Source: Erythrobacter sp. (GTDB lineage Bacteria > Pseudomonadota > Alphaproteobacteria > Sphingomonadales > Sphingomonadaceae). Taken from it: a stretch of 64,000 nt of DNA. The notes below the pieces were generated by a model. The model made no database searches, had not been told where the DNA came from, and worked only from the letters and a program-made list of their open reading frames with translations. The translations under genes and the position numbers were made by a program. Positions 1 through 9,128 of this stretch are shown one piece after another (within the stretch, counting starts at the first letter, position 1; the number at the start of each line of letters is the position of its first letter). The DNA is taken from positions 1 through 64,000 of the forward strand of contig JAACTB010000013.1 in NCBI GenBank assembly GCA_009993605.1. The letters are read 5' to 3'.

Positions 1-13
1 ACCGGAGTTTACG

Positions 14-1114
14 ATGGGTTTCCGCTGCGGGATCGTCGGCCTGCCGAATGTCGGCAAGTCCACCCTTTTCAATGCCCTTACCGAAACGCAGGCCGCGCAG
101 GCCGCGAACTATCCCTTCTGCACGATCGAGCCGAATGTCGGCCAGGTCGCCGTGCCGGACGAACGGCTGGACAAGATCGCGGGGATTGCGAAATCGGCCA
201 AGATCGTGCCGACCCAGCTCGCCTTCGTCGATATTGCGGGGCTGGTGAAGGGCGCGAGCAAGGGGGAAGGCCTGGGCAACCAGTTCCTCGGCAACATCCG
301 CGAAGTCGACGCGATCGTCCATGTCCTGCGCTGTTTCGAGGATGACGACATCCAGCATGTCGCCAACAAGGTCGATCCCCTCGCCGATGCCGAGGTGGTG
401 GAGACCGAGCTGCTGCTTTCCGACATGGAAAGCCTCGAAAAGCGCGTCCCCAACGCGGAAAAGCGCGCGACGGCGGGTGACAAGGAAGCCAAGCTAATCG
501 CAAGCGTGCTGGGCCAGGCGCTTGCGCTGCTGCGCGAAGGCAAGCCCGCCCGGCTCGTCGAACCGAACGACGAGGAGGAAGCGCGCGTCTTCGCCCAGGC
601 GCAGTTGTTGACCGCGAAGCCTGTCCTCTACGTCTGCAACGTGGCGGAAGAAGATGCGGCGACCGGCAATGCCATGTCCGCCGAAGTCTTCGCCAAGGCG
701 GAGCGCGAAGGTGCGCAGGCCGTGGTCGTCTCCGCCGCGATCGAGGCCGAACTGGTCGCGATGGATGCCGAGGAGCGGCGCGAATATCTGTCCGAGCTGG
801 GCCTTGAGGAAAGCGGCCTGTCGCGCATCATCCGCGCGGGCTACACGCTGCTGGGCCTTCAGACCTTTTTCACCGCAGGTCCCAAGGAAGCGCGCGCATG
901 GACTTTCCCGGCGGGCGCCAAGGCTCCGCAGGCTGCGGGCGAGATCCATACCGATTTCGAACGCGGTTTCATCCGCGCAGAAACTATCGCCTATGACGAC
1001 TACGTCACGCTCGGCGGGGAAAGCCCGGCGCGCGAGGCGGGCAAGCTGCGCCAGGAGGGCAAGGAATATTTGGTGCAGGATGGGGACGTGATGCTGTTCA
1101 AGTTCAACGTCTAG
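14..1114 (+). CDS. ychF: Redox-regulated ATPase YchF (Obg-related P-loop protein)
   Basis: A 366-residue cytoplasmic P-loop NTPase of the YchF/OLA1 family, which binds ribosomes and prefers ATP over GTP. The Walker A motif GLPNVGKST lies near residues 9-17. DIAGLVKGASKGEGLGNQFL (about 73-92) is the family's switch II region. The C-terminal third is the TGS domain, ending in the typical FKFNV tail, so the protein is full length. The ATG at 14 has GGAG about 7 nt upstream. The next gene starts 85 bp downstream on the same strand. Identification is secure; the physiological role of the family is only partly known. Confidence 0.97.
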   Translation: MGFRCGIVGLPNVGKSTLFNALTETQAAQAANYPFCTIEPNVGQVAVPDERLDKIAGIAKSAKIVPTQLAFVDIAGLVKGASKGEGLGNQFLGNIREVDAIVHVLRCFEDDDIQHVANKVDPLADAEVVETELLLSDMESLEKRVPNAEKRATAGDKEAKLIASVLGQALALLREGKPARLVEPNDEEEARVFAQAQLLTAKPVLYVCNVAEEDAATGNAMSAEVFAKAEREGAQAVVVSAAIEAELVAMDAEERREYLSELGLEESGLSRIIRAGYTLLGLQTFFTAGPKEARAWTFPAGAKAPQAAGEIHTDFERGFIRAETIAYDDYVTLGGESPAREAGKLRQEGKEYLVQDGDVMLFKFNV

Positions 1115-1199
1115 GGTCGGCGAACTCCGATCCGGCTCCCCGGCACCATTCCGGCGCTCAACCGTTGGCGCGCCATGGACTTTAAACGGGGAGATAATA

Positions 1200-2018
1200 A
1201 TGGTCGATAAATCCGAAAAATTCAGTTGGTTGGTTCGCGTAGGCTATTTCAGCCGCGCAATCCTCTATTCCGTTCTCGGGCTCATCGCGCTGACCAGCGC
1301 CAGCCGCATCGCGGAGGGCACTAACGGGATTTTTCTGGCGATCGAAGATTACCCGGCGGGCAATGCGATCCTCTGGCTGATGGTCATCGGCCTCACCGCC
1401 TATGCCCTGTTCCGCTTCGCGTCGACCTTCTTCGATATCGAGAACAACGGATCGGACGCGAAAGGCTGGGGTAAACGTCTCGGACATGCGGGTAGCGGTA
1501 TCGGCCACCTCGCGCTCGCCTTTTCCGCCTTCAAATTCGCCAGCGACGACAGCACCGGCGGAAGCAGCGGGGGCGAAAGCGGCGGCGGCGCGCAGGAGGC
1601 CGCGTCCGGCATCCTGTCGATGGATTTCGGCGGCATCGTGCTCGGCCTGCTCGGCCTCGCCTTCTTCGTCACGGCCATCTTCCAGGCGAAGAAGGGCATC
1701 ACCGGCGAATTCATGCACCGCATTGCTGGCAATGCTCCGGACGCGACGCGCTGGATCGGCGGCGCGGGCTATCTCGCGCGCGGCGTGGTCTATGCCGTGA
1801 TCGGATGGTCGCTGTTCAAGGCCGGATTCATGAATGCCGGCACCGGCCAGATCAAGACGCTGGGCGATGCCGTCGCGTCCCTCGCCGGACAGGGTTTCGT
1901 CTTCACGCTGGTGGCGATCGGACTGTTGCTGTTCGGGCTCTTCAGCTTGGTTCTGGCCCGGTATCGGATCATTCCCGAACTCGATTCGAGCAAGGGTATC
2001 CCGAAATTCAGAGTGTAG
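1200..2018 (+). CDS. DUF1206 family integral membrane protein
   Basis: A 272-residue inner-membrane protein with about six hydrophobic segments arranged as three two-helix units. The repeated opening motif (WLVRVGYFSRAILYSVLG near the N-terminus, then WIGGAGYLARGVVYAVIG around residue 185) is characteristic of DUF1206. A Gly/Ser-rich linker lies near residues 118-130. The ATG follows GGGGAG at good spacing. The last 11 bp overlap the convergent gene at 2008. No biochemical function is established for the family, and none is proposed here. Confidence 0.85.
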   Translation: MVDKSEKFSWLVRVGYFSRAILYSVLGLIALTSASRIAEGTNGIFLAIEDYPAGNAILWLMVIGLTAYALFRFASTFFDIENNGSDAKGWGKRLGHAGSGIGHLALAFSAFKFASDDSTGGSSGGESGGGAQEAASGILSMDFGGIVLGLLGLAFFVTAIFQAKKGITGEFMHRIAGNAPDATRWIGGAGYLARGVVYAVIGWSLFKAGFMNAGTGQIKTLGDAVASLAGQGFVFTLVAIGLLLFGLFSLVLARYRIIPELDSSKGIPKFRV

Positions 2019-2346
2019 GCGGACCATCCTTTGCCGCGATCTTGCGGCGCGTATCTCGCACCGTCGAGTACGCGCCGTAGATCACCAGGGCGGCGAGGAA
2101 AATCCATACCCAGATGGGAATGTTGCGTCCCGCGATCGCCAGATAGAGATAGGCGGAGACGAAGAAGAACCCGGCGAGCAGCGTCGGCACCACGGTCGAC
2201 CGCCCCGCCCGCGCCCGCTTCACCAGCCAGGCGATCGAAGCGAGGAAGAACGGGATCGCTCCCACATAGATCGCCCCGAAAATATAGGGGTTCACCCCAT
2301 ACTCGGCGCCGAGCGCAAGAAACCATTGATTGATGTCGGTGAGCAT
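2008..2346 (-). CDS. Hypothetical membrane protein, three TM segments
   Basis: A 112-residue protein with about three membrane helices: residues 18-40, 52-74 and 77-95. A short basic loop (KRARAGR) separates the first two, and the C-terminus is basic and cytoplasmic-looking. No enzymatic motif is visible and I do not recognise the family. The ATG at 2346 has no strong Shine-Dalgarno sequence, so the start is less certain. It converges with the DUF1206 gene and overlaps its end by 11 bp. Confidence 0.65.
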   Translation of the reverse strand: MLTDINQWFLALGAEYGVNPYIFGAIYVGAIPFFLASIAWLVKRARAGRSTVVPTLLAGFFFVSAYLYLAIAGRNIPIWVWIFLAALVIYGAYSTVRDTRRKIAAKDGPPTL

Positions 2347-2393
2347 GGGCGCGGCTTACGCCGCCACGATGCACCACACAATCGCCAAGCGGG

Positions 2394-2873
2394 TCAAAGC
2401 AGCTTTTCGATATCCGCCGCGATGCTCTCGGGCCGGTCGGTCGGAGCGTAGCGTTTCACCACATGCCCCTCGCGGTCGATCAGGAACTTGGTGAAATTCC
2501 ACTTGATCGCCTTCGAGCCGAGCAGGCCTTTCGCCTCGCCCTTCATCCAGTCGAACACCGGGCTCGCATCCGGCCCGTTGACGTCCACCTTTGCCATCAA
2601 CGGAAAGGTGACTCCGAAATTGACCTTGCAGAACTGGGCGATCTCGTCCGCATCGCCCGGCTCCTGCGCGCCGAACTGGTTGCAGGGAAAGCCGAGCACC
2701 TCGAACCCGCGATCGGCGAAGCGCTGATGCAGCGCCTCGAGACCCTCATATTGCGGCGTGAAACCGCATTTGCTCGCCGTGTTGACGACGAGCAAAACCG
2801 TGCCGAGCTTTTCGGAAAGATCGAGCGGTTCGCCGCGATTGGTGGTGACCTGGAAATCGGCGATCGTGGTCAT
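2394..2873 (-). CDS. Glutathione peroxidase (BtuE/BsaA type)
   Basis: A 159-residue thioredoxin-fold peroxidase that reduces H2O2 and organic hydroperoxides. Family signatures are NTASKCGFTPQY, with the peroxidatic Cys in place of selenocysteine, then GFPCNQFGAQEPG carrying the catalytic Gln, and WNFTKFLID carrying the catalytic Trp and Asn. The start is taken as ATG 2873 (MTTIADF), because the upstream extension of the frame reads through the neighbouring gene and is not conserved-looking. It lies 7 bp downstream of the small gene at 2881-3162 and is probably co-transcribed with it. The real electron donor may be thioredoxin rather than glutathione, as in many bacterial homologues. Confidence 0.93.
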   Translation of the reverse strand: MTTIADFQVTTNRGEPLDLSEKLGTVLLVVNTASKCGFTPQYEGLEALHQRFADRGFEVLGFPCNQFGAQEPGDADEIAQFCKVNFGVTFPLMAKVDVNGPDASPVFDWMKGEAKGLLGSKAIKWNFTKFLIDREGHVVKRYAPTDRPESIAADIEKLL

Positions 2874-2880
2874 GGAGCGA

Positions 2881-3162
2881 TCAGCTCTTGTGGGGATAAT
2901 CGTCGAGCTCGGCCAGCGCGGCGACTTCGGATGCGTGGAACTTCCGGTCACCCGCCTTGTCGATGTAATATTTGCTCCGCTCTTCGGTCGGCAGCAGCAT
3001 CATGTGGCGCACCAGATCGGCGAACGTCCCGTCGCGCAGGCCCTTGCTCTTGTCGAGCAGGCCGCCGCCATCGTCCACCCGGTGCAGCGAGGCACGGTCG
3101 TCCCACTGGATGCCGGGGCGATAGGTATCCTCGGCGTTGAAGGTGCTGGGGTGATCGGTCAT
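2881..3162 (-). CDS. Conserved-looking hypothetical protein, 93 aa
   Basis: A small soluble, charged protein of 93 residues with no signal peptide or membrane segment. The start at ATG 3162 is chosen because GGGAG sits about 9 nt upstream; an earlier in-frame start would add ten residues without a ribosome site. Trp30, a Gly-Gly-Gly turn at 42-44 and a charged C-terminal half are visible. It lies between lolD and the glutathione peroxidase on the same strand, so an operon is plausible. I do not recognise the family. Confidence 0.6.
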   Translation of the reverse strand: MTDHPSTFNAEDTYRPGIQWDDRASLHRVDDGGGLLDKSKGLRDGTFADLVRHMMLLPTEERSKYYIDKAGDRKFHASEVAALAELDDYPHKS

Positions 3163-3216
3163 GTCTGCAAAACTCCCTCGTTTCGTCATCAACGAGCGGA
3201 CGGCGATCCGGGTCCG

Positions 3217-3891
3217 CTAATCCAGTTTTCCGTCATGCAGACGAACCACCCGGTCCATGCGCGCCGCCAGCCGCTCGTTATGCGTGGCGACGAGCGCCGC
3301 GCTGCCTTCGCCGCGCACGAGTTCGAGAAACTGTTCGAGGACCTTGTCGCTGGTCGCCTCGTCGAGATTGCCGGTCGGCTCGTCTGCCAGCACGAGCTTC
3401 GGCCGATTGGCGAGCCCGCGTGCGACCGCGACGCGCTGCTGTTCGCCGCCCGAAAGCTGGCTCGGCCGATGCTCCAGACGATGGCCGAGGCCAAGCGCCG
3501 TCAGCAGCTCTTCGGCGCGCGCCTCCGCCGCCTCGCGCGGAACGTCGGCCACCAATTGCGGCAGCACGACATTCTCGCGCGCGTTGAAATCGGGCAGGAG
3601 GTGATGGAACTGATAGACGAAGCCGAGATGGTCGCGGCGCAGCAGCGTGCGGGCATGGGCGTCGCTCTTCTGCGCGGCGTTGCCCGCAATCGCGATTTCG
3701 CCGCCGAAGCCCCCTTCGAGCAGCCCGACCGCCTGGAGCAGCGTGGATTTGCCCGAGCCCGACGGGCCGAGCAGGGCCACAATCTCGCCGGGCATCACAG
3801 CGAGGTCGACGCCGCGCAGCACGTCGATCCGCACGCCGCCCTGTTCGAAGCTGCGGGTCAGGCCGCGCAGATGGAGGACGGGCTCATTCAT
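3217..3891 (-). CDS. lolD: Lipoprotein-releasing ABC transporter ATPase LolD
   Basis: A 224-residue ABC ATPase of the LolCDE/MacB type, which powers release of outer-membrane lipoproteins from the inner membrane to LolA. It has Walker [10 protein letters not shown] (about 43-51), Q-loop [19 protein letters not shown] signature LSGGEQQR, Walker [13 protein letters not shown] and H-loop ATHN. The Q-loop sequence with LLPDF.A.ENV is typical of LolD. The start overlaps the end of the permease gene by 8 nt, which indicates translational coupling and a two-gene operon. Confidence 0.93.
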   Translation of the reverse strand: MNEPVLHLRGLTRSFEQGGVRIDVLRGVDLAVMPGEIVALLGPSGSGKSTLLQAVGLLEGGFGGEIAIAGNAAQKSDAHARTLLRRDHLGFVYQFHHLLPDFNARENVVLPQLVADVPREAAEARAEELLTALGLGHRLEHRPSQLSGGEQQRVAVARGLANRPKLVLADEPTGNLDEATSDKVLEQFLELVRGEGSAALVATHNERLAARMDRVVRLHDGKLD

Positions 3892-5125
3892 AGCGCAACA
3901 CCTGGACCGGGTCGGTGCTCGACGCCTTCAAGGCCGGATAGAGCGTCGCGAGGAAGCTGAGCGCAAGCGCCAGAAGCACGATCATCGCGATCTCCACCGG
4001 ATCGGCCCGCGCAGGCAGCGTCGACAGGAAGCGCACCTGCGGGTCCCACAGATCCTGCCCGGTCACCGCACCGATGAATTCGACGATCGGCTGGCGGAAG
4101 AACAGGACCACCGCGCCGAGAATGAGCCCCGCGACAGTCCCGATCGCGCCGACCGTGAAACCGGTGGTGACGAAGATCTTGAGCAGGCTCTTCCGCGTCG
4201 CCCCCATAGTGCGCATGATGGCGATGTCGCGCGTCTTGGCGCGCACCAGCATGACCAGGCTCGAAAGGATATTGAACGCCGCGACGAGCACCATGAAGCT
4301 CAACGCGAAGGCCATCGCCACGCGCTCCACCTGCAAGGCTTCGAAGAGCGAGGCGTTGATCGTCTTCCAGTCCGAAACGATCGCCCTGCCCGCCAGGCTT
4401 TCCTGGACCGGGGCGAGGATGGTCTCGACCTCGTCGGGATCGGTCACGGTCACCTCGATCATACCGACCGTGTCGCCGATCAACAGCAAAGTTTGCGCAT
4501 CCGCCATCGGCATGACGACGAAAGAACCGTCGTAATCATAGATCCCGACCTCGAAGATCGCGCCGATCGTATAGCCGACCTGGCGCGGCACCGTTCCGAA
4601 TGGAGTCGAACGCCCCTGGGGATTGATGATCGTGATCGTATCGCCCACCGTGGCGCCGATATTCTGCGCCAGCCGCGATCCGATCGCGACCGTGCTGGTC
4701 CCGGCCTGAAGCCGCGCGATGTCGCCCGCCACGACCTTGCTGCCCAGTTCGGCGATATCCTGATCGGTGTTGCCGCGCACCAGCACGGCCTCCACCCGGC
4801 CGTTGAAGCTGGTGAGCAGCGGCTGTTCGATCAAGGGCGAGGCATCGACGACACCCGGCGTCGCGCGCACCTCTTCAAGCACGTTCTCCCAATCGTCCAG
4901 CCGGCCGCCATAGGCCTGGACGATGGCATGGCCGTTCAGGCCCACGATCTTGTCGAGCAGTTCGGCGCGAAAGCCGTTCATGACGCTCATCACGATCACC
5001 AGCATGGCGACCGACAGCATCACGACGCCAATCGAGATGCTCGCGACCAGCGCGATGAAAGCCTCGCCCTTGCCCGGAAGCAGGTAACGCTTGGCGATAG
5101 TCCATTCGAAAGGAGAAAGTAGCAA
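3884..5125 (-). CDS. lolC: Lipoprotein-releasing system permease (LolC/LolE family)
   Basis: A 413-residue inner-membrane permease with one N-terminal TM helix (about 22-47), a large periplasmic domain (about 50-270) and three C-terminal helices. The N-terminus ([18 protein letters not shown], then [16 protein letters not shown]) is diagnostic of the LolC/LolE family. Alphaproteobacteria often carry a single LolC/E hybrid working as a homodimer with LolD, which fits the lone permease gene here. The start codon is TTG at 5125; no upstream ATG or GTG is available in frame. It is divergent from purF across about 195 bp. Confidence 0.92.
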   Translation of the reverse strand: MLLSPFEWTIAKRYLLPGKGEAFIALVASISIGVVMLSVAMLVIVMSVMNGFRAELLDKIVGLNGHAIVQAYGGRLDDWENVLEEVRATPGVVDASPLIEQPLLTSFNGRVEAVLVRGNTDQDIAELGSKVVAGDIARLQAGTSTVAIGSRLAQNIGATVGDTITIINPQGRSTPFGTVPRQVGYTIGAIFEVGIYDYDGSFVVMPMADAQTLLLIGDTVGMIEVTVTDPDEVETILAPVQESLAGRAIVSDWKTINASLFEALQVERVAMAFALSFMVLVAAFNILSSLVMLVRAKTRDIAIMRTMGATRKSLLKIFVTTGFTVGAIGTVAGLILGAVVLFFRQPIVEFIGAVTGQDLWDPQVRFLSTLPARADPVEIAMIVLLALALSFLATLYPALKASSTDPVQVLRYE

Positions 5126-5319
5126 GGCGGCTCTGGTCTTGGCTGGTCAGGTGAATGGCCTCTAGGCGGCGAAAGCTGGCGAGGCAATGAATAGCGTTGG
5201 CGCGAGGCCGGGCGGCAGCACATCGGCGCGCGCGCCCTTGTAATCCCCCCGCAACATCGCCATTGGCAGCGGCGAGCGGCACCCCCTTATCGGCCTGACT
5301 ACGGGCCTGCGAGGCATCC

Positions 5320-6792
5320 ATGAACATCACCCATCCCTTCCATGACGCGGACGGCGATCACTTGCGCGAAGAATGCGGTGTGTTCGGCGCCGTCAACGCG
5401 ACCGACGCCTCCGCCGCGACCGCGCTGGGTCTCCACGCGCTCCAGCATCGCGGACAGGAAGCGGCGGGCATTTGCAGCTTCGACGGGCAGGAATTCTATT
5501 CGCGCCGGGGCCTCGGCCACGTTGCGGAGAATTTTTCCGGCTCCGACGCGATTGCCGAACTGCCGGGTTTCATGGCGGCGGGCCATGTCCGCTATTCCAC
5601 CACCGGCGGATCGGGCCTGCGCAATATCCAGCCGCTCTACGCCGATCTCGCCGCGGGCGGATTTGCCGTGGCGCATAACGGCAATATTTCGAACGCGATG
5701 ACCCTGCGCGCCGATCTGGTGCAGCGCGGCGCGATCTTCCAGTCGACCTCCGATACCGAAGTCATCATCCATCTCGTCGCCACCAGCCGCTACCCCACCA
5801 TGGTGGACAAATTGATCGACGCGTTGCGCCTGCTCGAAGGGGCATACGCGCTGATCGTGATGACGCCCGAGGGGATGATCGCCTGCCGCGACCCGCTCGG
5901 CATCAGGCCCCTCGTGATGGGCAAGATCGGCGATGCGATCCTCTTCGCCAGCGAAAGCGTCGCCTTCGACGTGGTCGGCGCGGAGATGGTCCGCGAGGTC
6001 GAACCTGGCGAACTGATCAGAGTGGATTTCGACGGCAATGTCGATTCGCTCCATCCCTTTGGCAATCACCGCCCGCGCCCGTGCATTTTCGAGCACGTCT
6101 ATTTCAGCCGTCCCGACAGCTTCTTCGCCGGTCGCAGCGTTTACGAGGCGCGCAAGGCCATCGGTGCGGAACTCGCCAAGGAAAGGCCGGTCGAGGCCGA
6201 TCTGGTCGTGCCGGTGCCCGACAGCGGCGTGCCCGCAGCGATCGGCTACGCGCAAGCCTCGGGCATCCCCTTCGAACTCGGAATCATCCGCTCGCACTAT
6301 GTCGGGCGCACCTTCATCCAGCCGAGCGACGGCGCGCGCCATGCGGGCGTCAAGCGCAAGCACAACGCCAATCGCGAACTCGTGCGCGGCAAGCGCATCG
6401 TCCTCATCGACGATTCGATCGTGCGCGGCACGACCAGCCTCTCCATCGTCGAGATGATGCGCGATGCCGGCGCGACCGAAGTCCATTTCCGCGTCGCCAG
6501 CCCGCCTACCGCGCATAGCTGCTTCTACGGCGTGGACACGCCCGAACGCTCCAAATTGCTCGCCGCGCGCATGGAACTCGAACCCATGCGCCAGTTCATC
6601 AAGGCGGACAGCCTCGCCTTCGTTTCCATCGACGGGCTCTATCGCGCAGTCGGCGAAGGGCCGCGCAAGACCGCCTGTCCGCAATTCTGCGATGCGTGCT
6701 TCACCGGCGAATACCCCACTTCGCTGACCGATCTGCGCAAGCGCGAGGACGATCAGCGCCAGCTCTCGCTCCCTGTCGGAAAGGTCGCCTGA
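5320..6792 (+). CDS. purF: Amidophosphoribosyltransferase PurF
   Basis: A 490-residue enzyme for the first committed step of de novo purine synthesis, PRPP + Gln to 5-phosphoribosylamine. Cys19, after a short propeptide ending REE, would become the N-terminal nucleophile of the class II glutaminase domain. The PRPP loop VLIDDSIVRGTTS lies about 365-377. Cysteines in the C-terminal part, including CPQFCDACFTG, match the Fe-S cluster ligands of the Bacillus-type enzyme. Its stop overlaps the next ATG by one base (TGATG), coupling it to the SDR gene. The divergent region 5126-5319 should hold its promoter; I see no clear operator there. Confidence 0.97.
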   Translation: MNITHPFHDADGDHLREECGVFGAVNATDASAATALGLHALQHRGQEAAGICSFDGQEFYSRRGLGHVAENFSGSDAIAELPGFMAAGHVRYSTTGGSGLRNIQPLYADLAAGGFAVAHNGNISNAMTLRADLVQRGAIFQSTSDTEVIIHLVATSRYPTMVDKLIDALRLLEGAYALIVMTPEGMIACRDPLGIRPLVMGKIGDAILFASESVAFDVVGAEMVREVEPGELIRVDFDGNVDSLHPFGNHRPRPCIFEHVYFSRPDSFFAGRSVYEARKAIGAELAKERPVEADLVVPVPDSGVPAAIGYAQASGIPFELGIIRSHYVGRTFIQPSDGARHAGVKRKHNANRELVRGKRIVLIDDSIVRGTTSLSIVEMMRDAGATEVHFRVASPPTAHSCFYGVDTPERSKLLAARMELEPMRQFIKADSLAFVSIDGLYRAVGEGPRKTACPQFCDACFTGEYPTSLTDLRKREDDQRQLSLPVGKVA

Positions 6793-7511
6793 TGGCCGAT
6801 AAAGCCCTGGAGGGCCGCACCGTCCTCGTCACCGGATCGAGCAAGGGGATCGGCGCCGCAACGGCGAAGGCCCTCGCCGCGCAGGGCGCGCATGTGATTT
6901 TGACGGGCCGCGACGTGCGCGCGCTGGAAGCGGTCGAGGATGCGATCCACGAGGCGGGCGGCGCTTCCACCATCGCACCCGTCGACCTGACCGAGACGGA
7001 CGGGATCGCCCGCCTCGCCAGTGCGATCGCAGGGCGCTGGGACACGCTGGACGGGCTGGTGATCGCCGCGGCCTATCTGCCCACACTGACTCCCGTCACC
7101 CAGATCGACGCCAAGCAGTTCGGCCAGGCGATCACGACCAATATTCTCGCCACACAGGCGTTGCTGGCGGCGTTCGACCCGCTGCTGAAGCGCGCCGAAG
7201 CGGCGAAAGTCATCGGCCTCACCAGCAGCGTCGGCGAGACCCCGCGCGCCTACTGGTCCGCCTATGCCTCCACCAAGGCGGCGTTCGACAATCTGCTCGA
7301 AAGTTATGCGCAGGAGGTCGAAAAGGTCAGCAAGGTCCGCGTCGCGATCCTCGATCCCGGCGCCACGCGCACATCGATGCGGGCCAAGGCCTATCCGGGC
7401 GAGGACCCCAAGACGGTCAAGGAACCGGACGTCGTGGCCGACCGGATCGTGGAGCTGATGGTTAACGGCTTCGACAGCGCCCATCGAGAGCGGGTGTCCG
7501 AACCGGGTTAA
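6792..7511 (+). CDS. SDR family NAD(P)-dependent oxidoreductase
   Basis: A 239-residue classical short-chain dehydrogenase. The Rossmann motif VTGSSKGIGAATAKAL is near residues 12-27. The catalytic Ser is in the LTSSVGE segment, with YxxxK in WSAYASTKAAF. The start ATG 6792 overlaps the purF stop, which settles the start over longer open frames. The substrate cannot be predicted from sequence. Its position behind purF is common in this lineage but does not imply a purine role. Confidence 0.9.
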   Translation: MADKALEGRTVLVTGSSKGIGAATAKALAAQGAHVILTGRDVRALEAVEDAIHEAGGASTIAPVDLTETDGIARLASAIAGRWDTLDGLVIAAAYLPTLTPVTQIDAKQFGQAITTNILATQALLAAFDPLLKRAEAAKVIGLTSSVGETPRAYWSAYASTKAAFDNLLESYAQEVEKVSKVRVAILDPGATRTSMRAKAYPGEDPKTVKEPDVVADRIVELMVNGFDSAHRERVSEPG

Positions 7512-7589
7512 CCCAATTCATTGCACCGGAATTAGCCTGGCTGCGCGATTTTCATCCCCCGCGTCAAGCCAAGCAGAAAGTTCCGGTCC

Positions 7590-7922
7590 GTGACTCTGAT
7601 CTCTTCCGATCGCTACACCATCGCCGCCCAGGAAGATCGCAGCGCCCCGCGCACGCGACTGACCATTCCCGTGCGGCTGCGTGTTTCAGGCGCGGGCGCG
7701 TTCGAAACGGTCGTGCAGGATTTGTCGATCGGGGGCTTTTCCGCCGCGACGATCAGCCGGATGTATGAGGGCCAGATCTGCTGGCTGACCCTGCCGGGGC
7801 TCGAATCGCGGCAGGCGCAGGTCGTGTGGTGGAACGCCTGCACGGTCGGATGCGCCTTCGATCAAATGCTCAGCCCGATCGTCCATGAAGCGATCCTCGC
7901 CCGCTACGCACGCGAGGAGTGA
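7590..7922 (+). CDS. PilZ domain protein (c-di-GMP binding candidate)
   Basis: A single PilZ domain of 110 residues. The N-terminal arginine motif (RSAPRTRLTIPVRL, about 17-30) and the DLSIGGFSA motif (about 44-52) together form the c-di-GMP binding signature [R/K]xxxR ... D/NxSxxG. The C-terminus includes GCAFDQML. The start codon is GTG. It is monocistronic between the SDR gene and the convergent hydrolase. A partner cannot be inferred. Another PilZ domain occurs in the multidomain protein at 47.3 kb. Confidence 0.85.
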   Translation: MTLISSDRYTIAAQEDRSAPRTRLTIPVRLRVSGAGAFETVVQDLSIGGFSAATISRMYEGQICWLTLPGLESRQAQVVWWNACTVGCAFDQMLSPIVHEAILARYAREE

Positions 7923-7923
7923 G

Positions 7924-7941
7924 CGGACCCAGGACGGTCCG
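7924..7941. repeat. Short inverted repeat between convergent genes
   Basis: A perfect 6-bp stem (CGGACC / GGTCCG) with a 6-base loop fills the 27-bp space between the PilZ gene and the convergent NylB-like gene. It has no T-run on either side, so a terminator role is only a possibility. Confidence 0.35.
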
Positions 7942-7949
7942 GCGCGGCG

Positions 7950-9128
7950 CTATTCCGCCGCGATCCGACCTACGAGATCTCTGAAGGCGTTGCGATTGGC
8001 GCTGCTGGTGGCGGTGGGCCAATTGCTGACCGTGGCCACCACGAGATTCTTTTCCGGTACCACGGTGATCGCTTGGCCGAAGATCCCCTGCGCACCGAAC
8101 GCGCCGGGATAAGTCCACCACTGGTATCCATAGCCGAAACCGGGCGCGTTTTCGAACGGGACGGACGGGGCCGTGGCGCGCGCGAACCAGTCCTGCGGCA
8201 CGACACCGTCGCCCCCTTCCAGCACGAACTGGCCGAAGCGCGCATAATCGGACAGGCGCAGCGAGATGCAGCACCCCGCGATATTGCCGCCCGTCAGATC
8301 CTGCATCCAGAACAGCTTGCCCGCGAAACCCGCCGGACGCGCGATCTTCTCGCCCGCGTAATCGGCCAAGCTGCGGCCCGTCGCCTCTTCCACGATCACG
8401 CCGAGCAGATTGGTCTCCAGCGTCTTGTAGACCCATTTCTCGCCAGCCGGGGCCTCGCGCGTCAGCGTGCGGGCATAGGTGATCGCCTGCGATTCGCCCG
8501 GCACCGGAGTGACGGCGAGCATCTTCGCAACATCGCTGTTCGGGTCGGTATAGTCCTCGTTCCATCGGACCCCAGACGTCATCGTCGCGATCTGGCCCAC
8601 GGTGACGCCGTCATACGCCGTGCCCGCCAGCGCCGGGATGATGTCCGTCACCAGCTGGTCGACGCCCTCGATCGCGCCATCCGCGATGGCCGCGCCGAGC
8701 AGAGTCGAGGTGAAACTTTTTGCGACCGAGAAACTGGTCCAGCGCTCGTCGGGGCGGAAGCCGAGCGCATAGTCCTCGAACACGACCTTGCCGTCGCGCA
8801 GCACCATCAGCCCCGCCGCATCGGTCTGCGCCATGAAAGCGCGCGCCGCTTGCTGCGTCTCGGCGCTTAGCGCAGGTCCTCGCGGCAATTCTCGAACCGG
8901 ACCGGTCTGCGCCGCTTCCATTCCGGGAAAGAGGCCTTCCATGTCGCGGAACGCGGCGGAGCGGCGCTCTGCGCTCCAGAACAGGATCGAATCCGCCGGG
9001 TCGAGGCTGGCCATCGTTTCGGGCACCGACTGGGTGACGATCGCGGCGGGCTCTGCCGTATGGGTTCCCACCGTGCTGCACCCAGCCACCGCGAACGCCG
9101 CAACCCCTGTAAGAAACGCGCGCATCAT
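7950..9128 (-). CDS. Serine hydrolase lipoprotein, beta-lactamase/NylB-like family
   Basis: A 392-residue penicillin-binding-fold hydrolase. The N-terminus MMRAFLTGVAAFAVAGCS is a lipoprotein signal with the lipobox Cys at 17, so it should be membrane-anchored outside the cytoplasm. The catalytic SxxK is SVAK in FSVAKSFTSTLLG. The segment MTSGVRWNEDY and the later TLETNLLGVI region match the 6-aminohexanoate-dimer hydrolase/esterase EstB branch better than true AmpC. The start ATG overlaps the cfa stop (ATGA) and is preceded by GGGGAG. Probable substrates are esters, amides or peptides; resistance to beta-lactams should not be assumed. Confidence 0.85.
   Translation of the reverse strand: MMRAFLTGVAAFAVAGCSTVGTHTAEPAAIVTQSVPETMASLDPADSILFWSAERRSAAFRDMEGLFPGMEAAQTGPVRELPRGPALSAETQQAARAFMAQTDAAGLMVLRDGKVVFEDYALGFRPDERWTSFSVAKSFTSTLLGAAIADGAIEGVDQLVTDIIPALAGTAYDGVTVGQIATMTSGVRWNEDYTDPNSDVAKMLAVTPVPGESQAITYARTLTREAPAGEKWVYKTLETNLLGVIVEEATGRSLADYAGEKIARPAGFAGKLFWMQDLTGGNIAGCCISLRLSDYARFGQFVLEGGDGVVPQDWFARATAPSVPFENAPGFGYGYQWWTYPGAFGAQGIFGQAITVVPEKNLVVATVSNWPTATSSANRNAFRDLVGRIAAE

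Noticed and set aside
3647-5122. Long open frame antisense to lolC
   Set aside because: Same effect: no ribosome site, no domain, and the opposite strand encodes a clear LolC/E permease.
5126-5319. Riboswitch or PurR-like operator upstream of purF
   Set aside because: I looked for a purine-type aptamer or a clear dyad in the divergent gap and saw none.
7950-9128. NylB-like hydrolase as an antibiotic-resistance gene
   Set aside because: SxxK is present, but other residues match the esterase/6-aminohexanoate hydrolase branch; resistance is not supported by the sequence.
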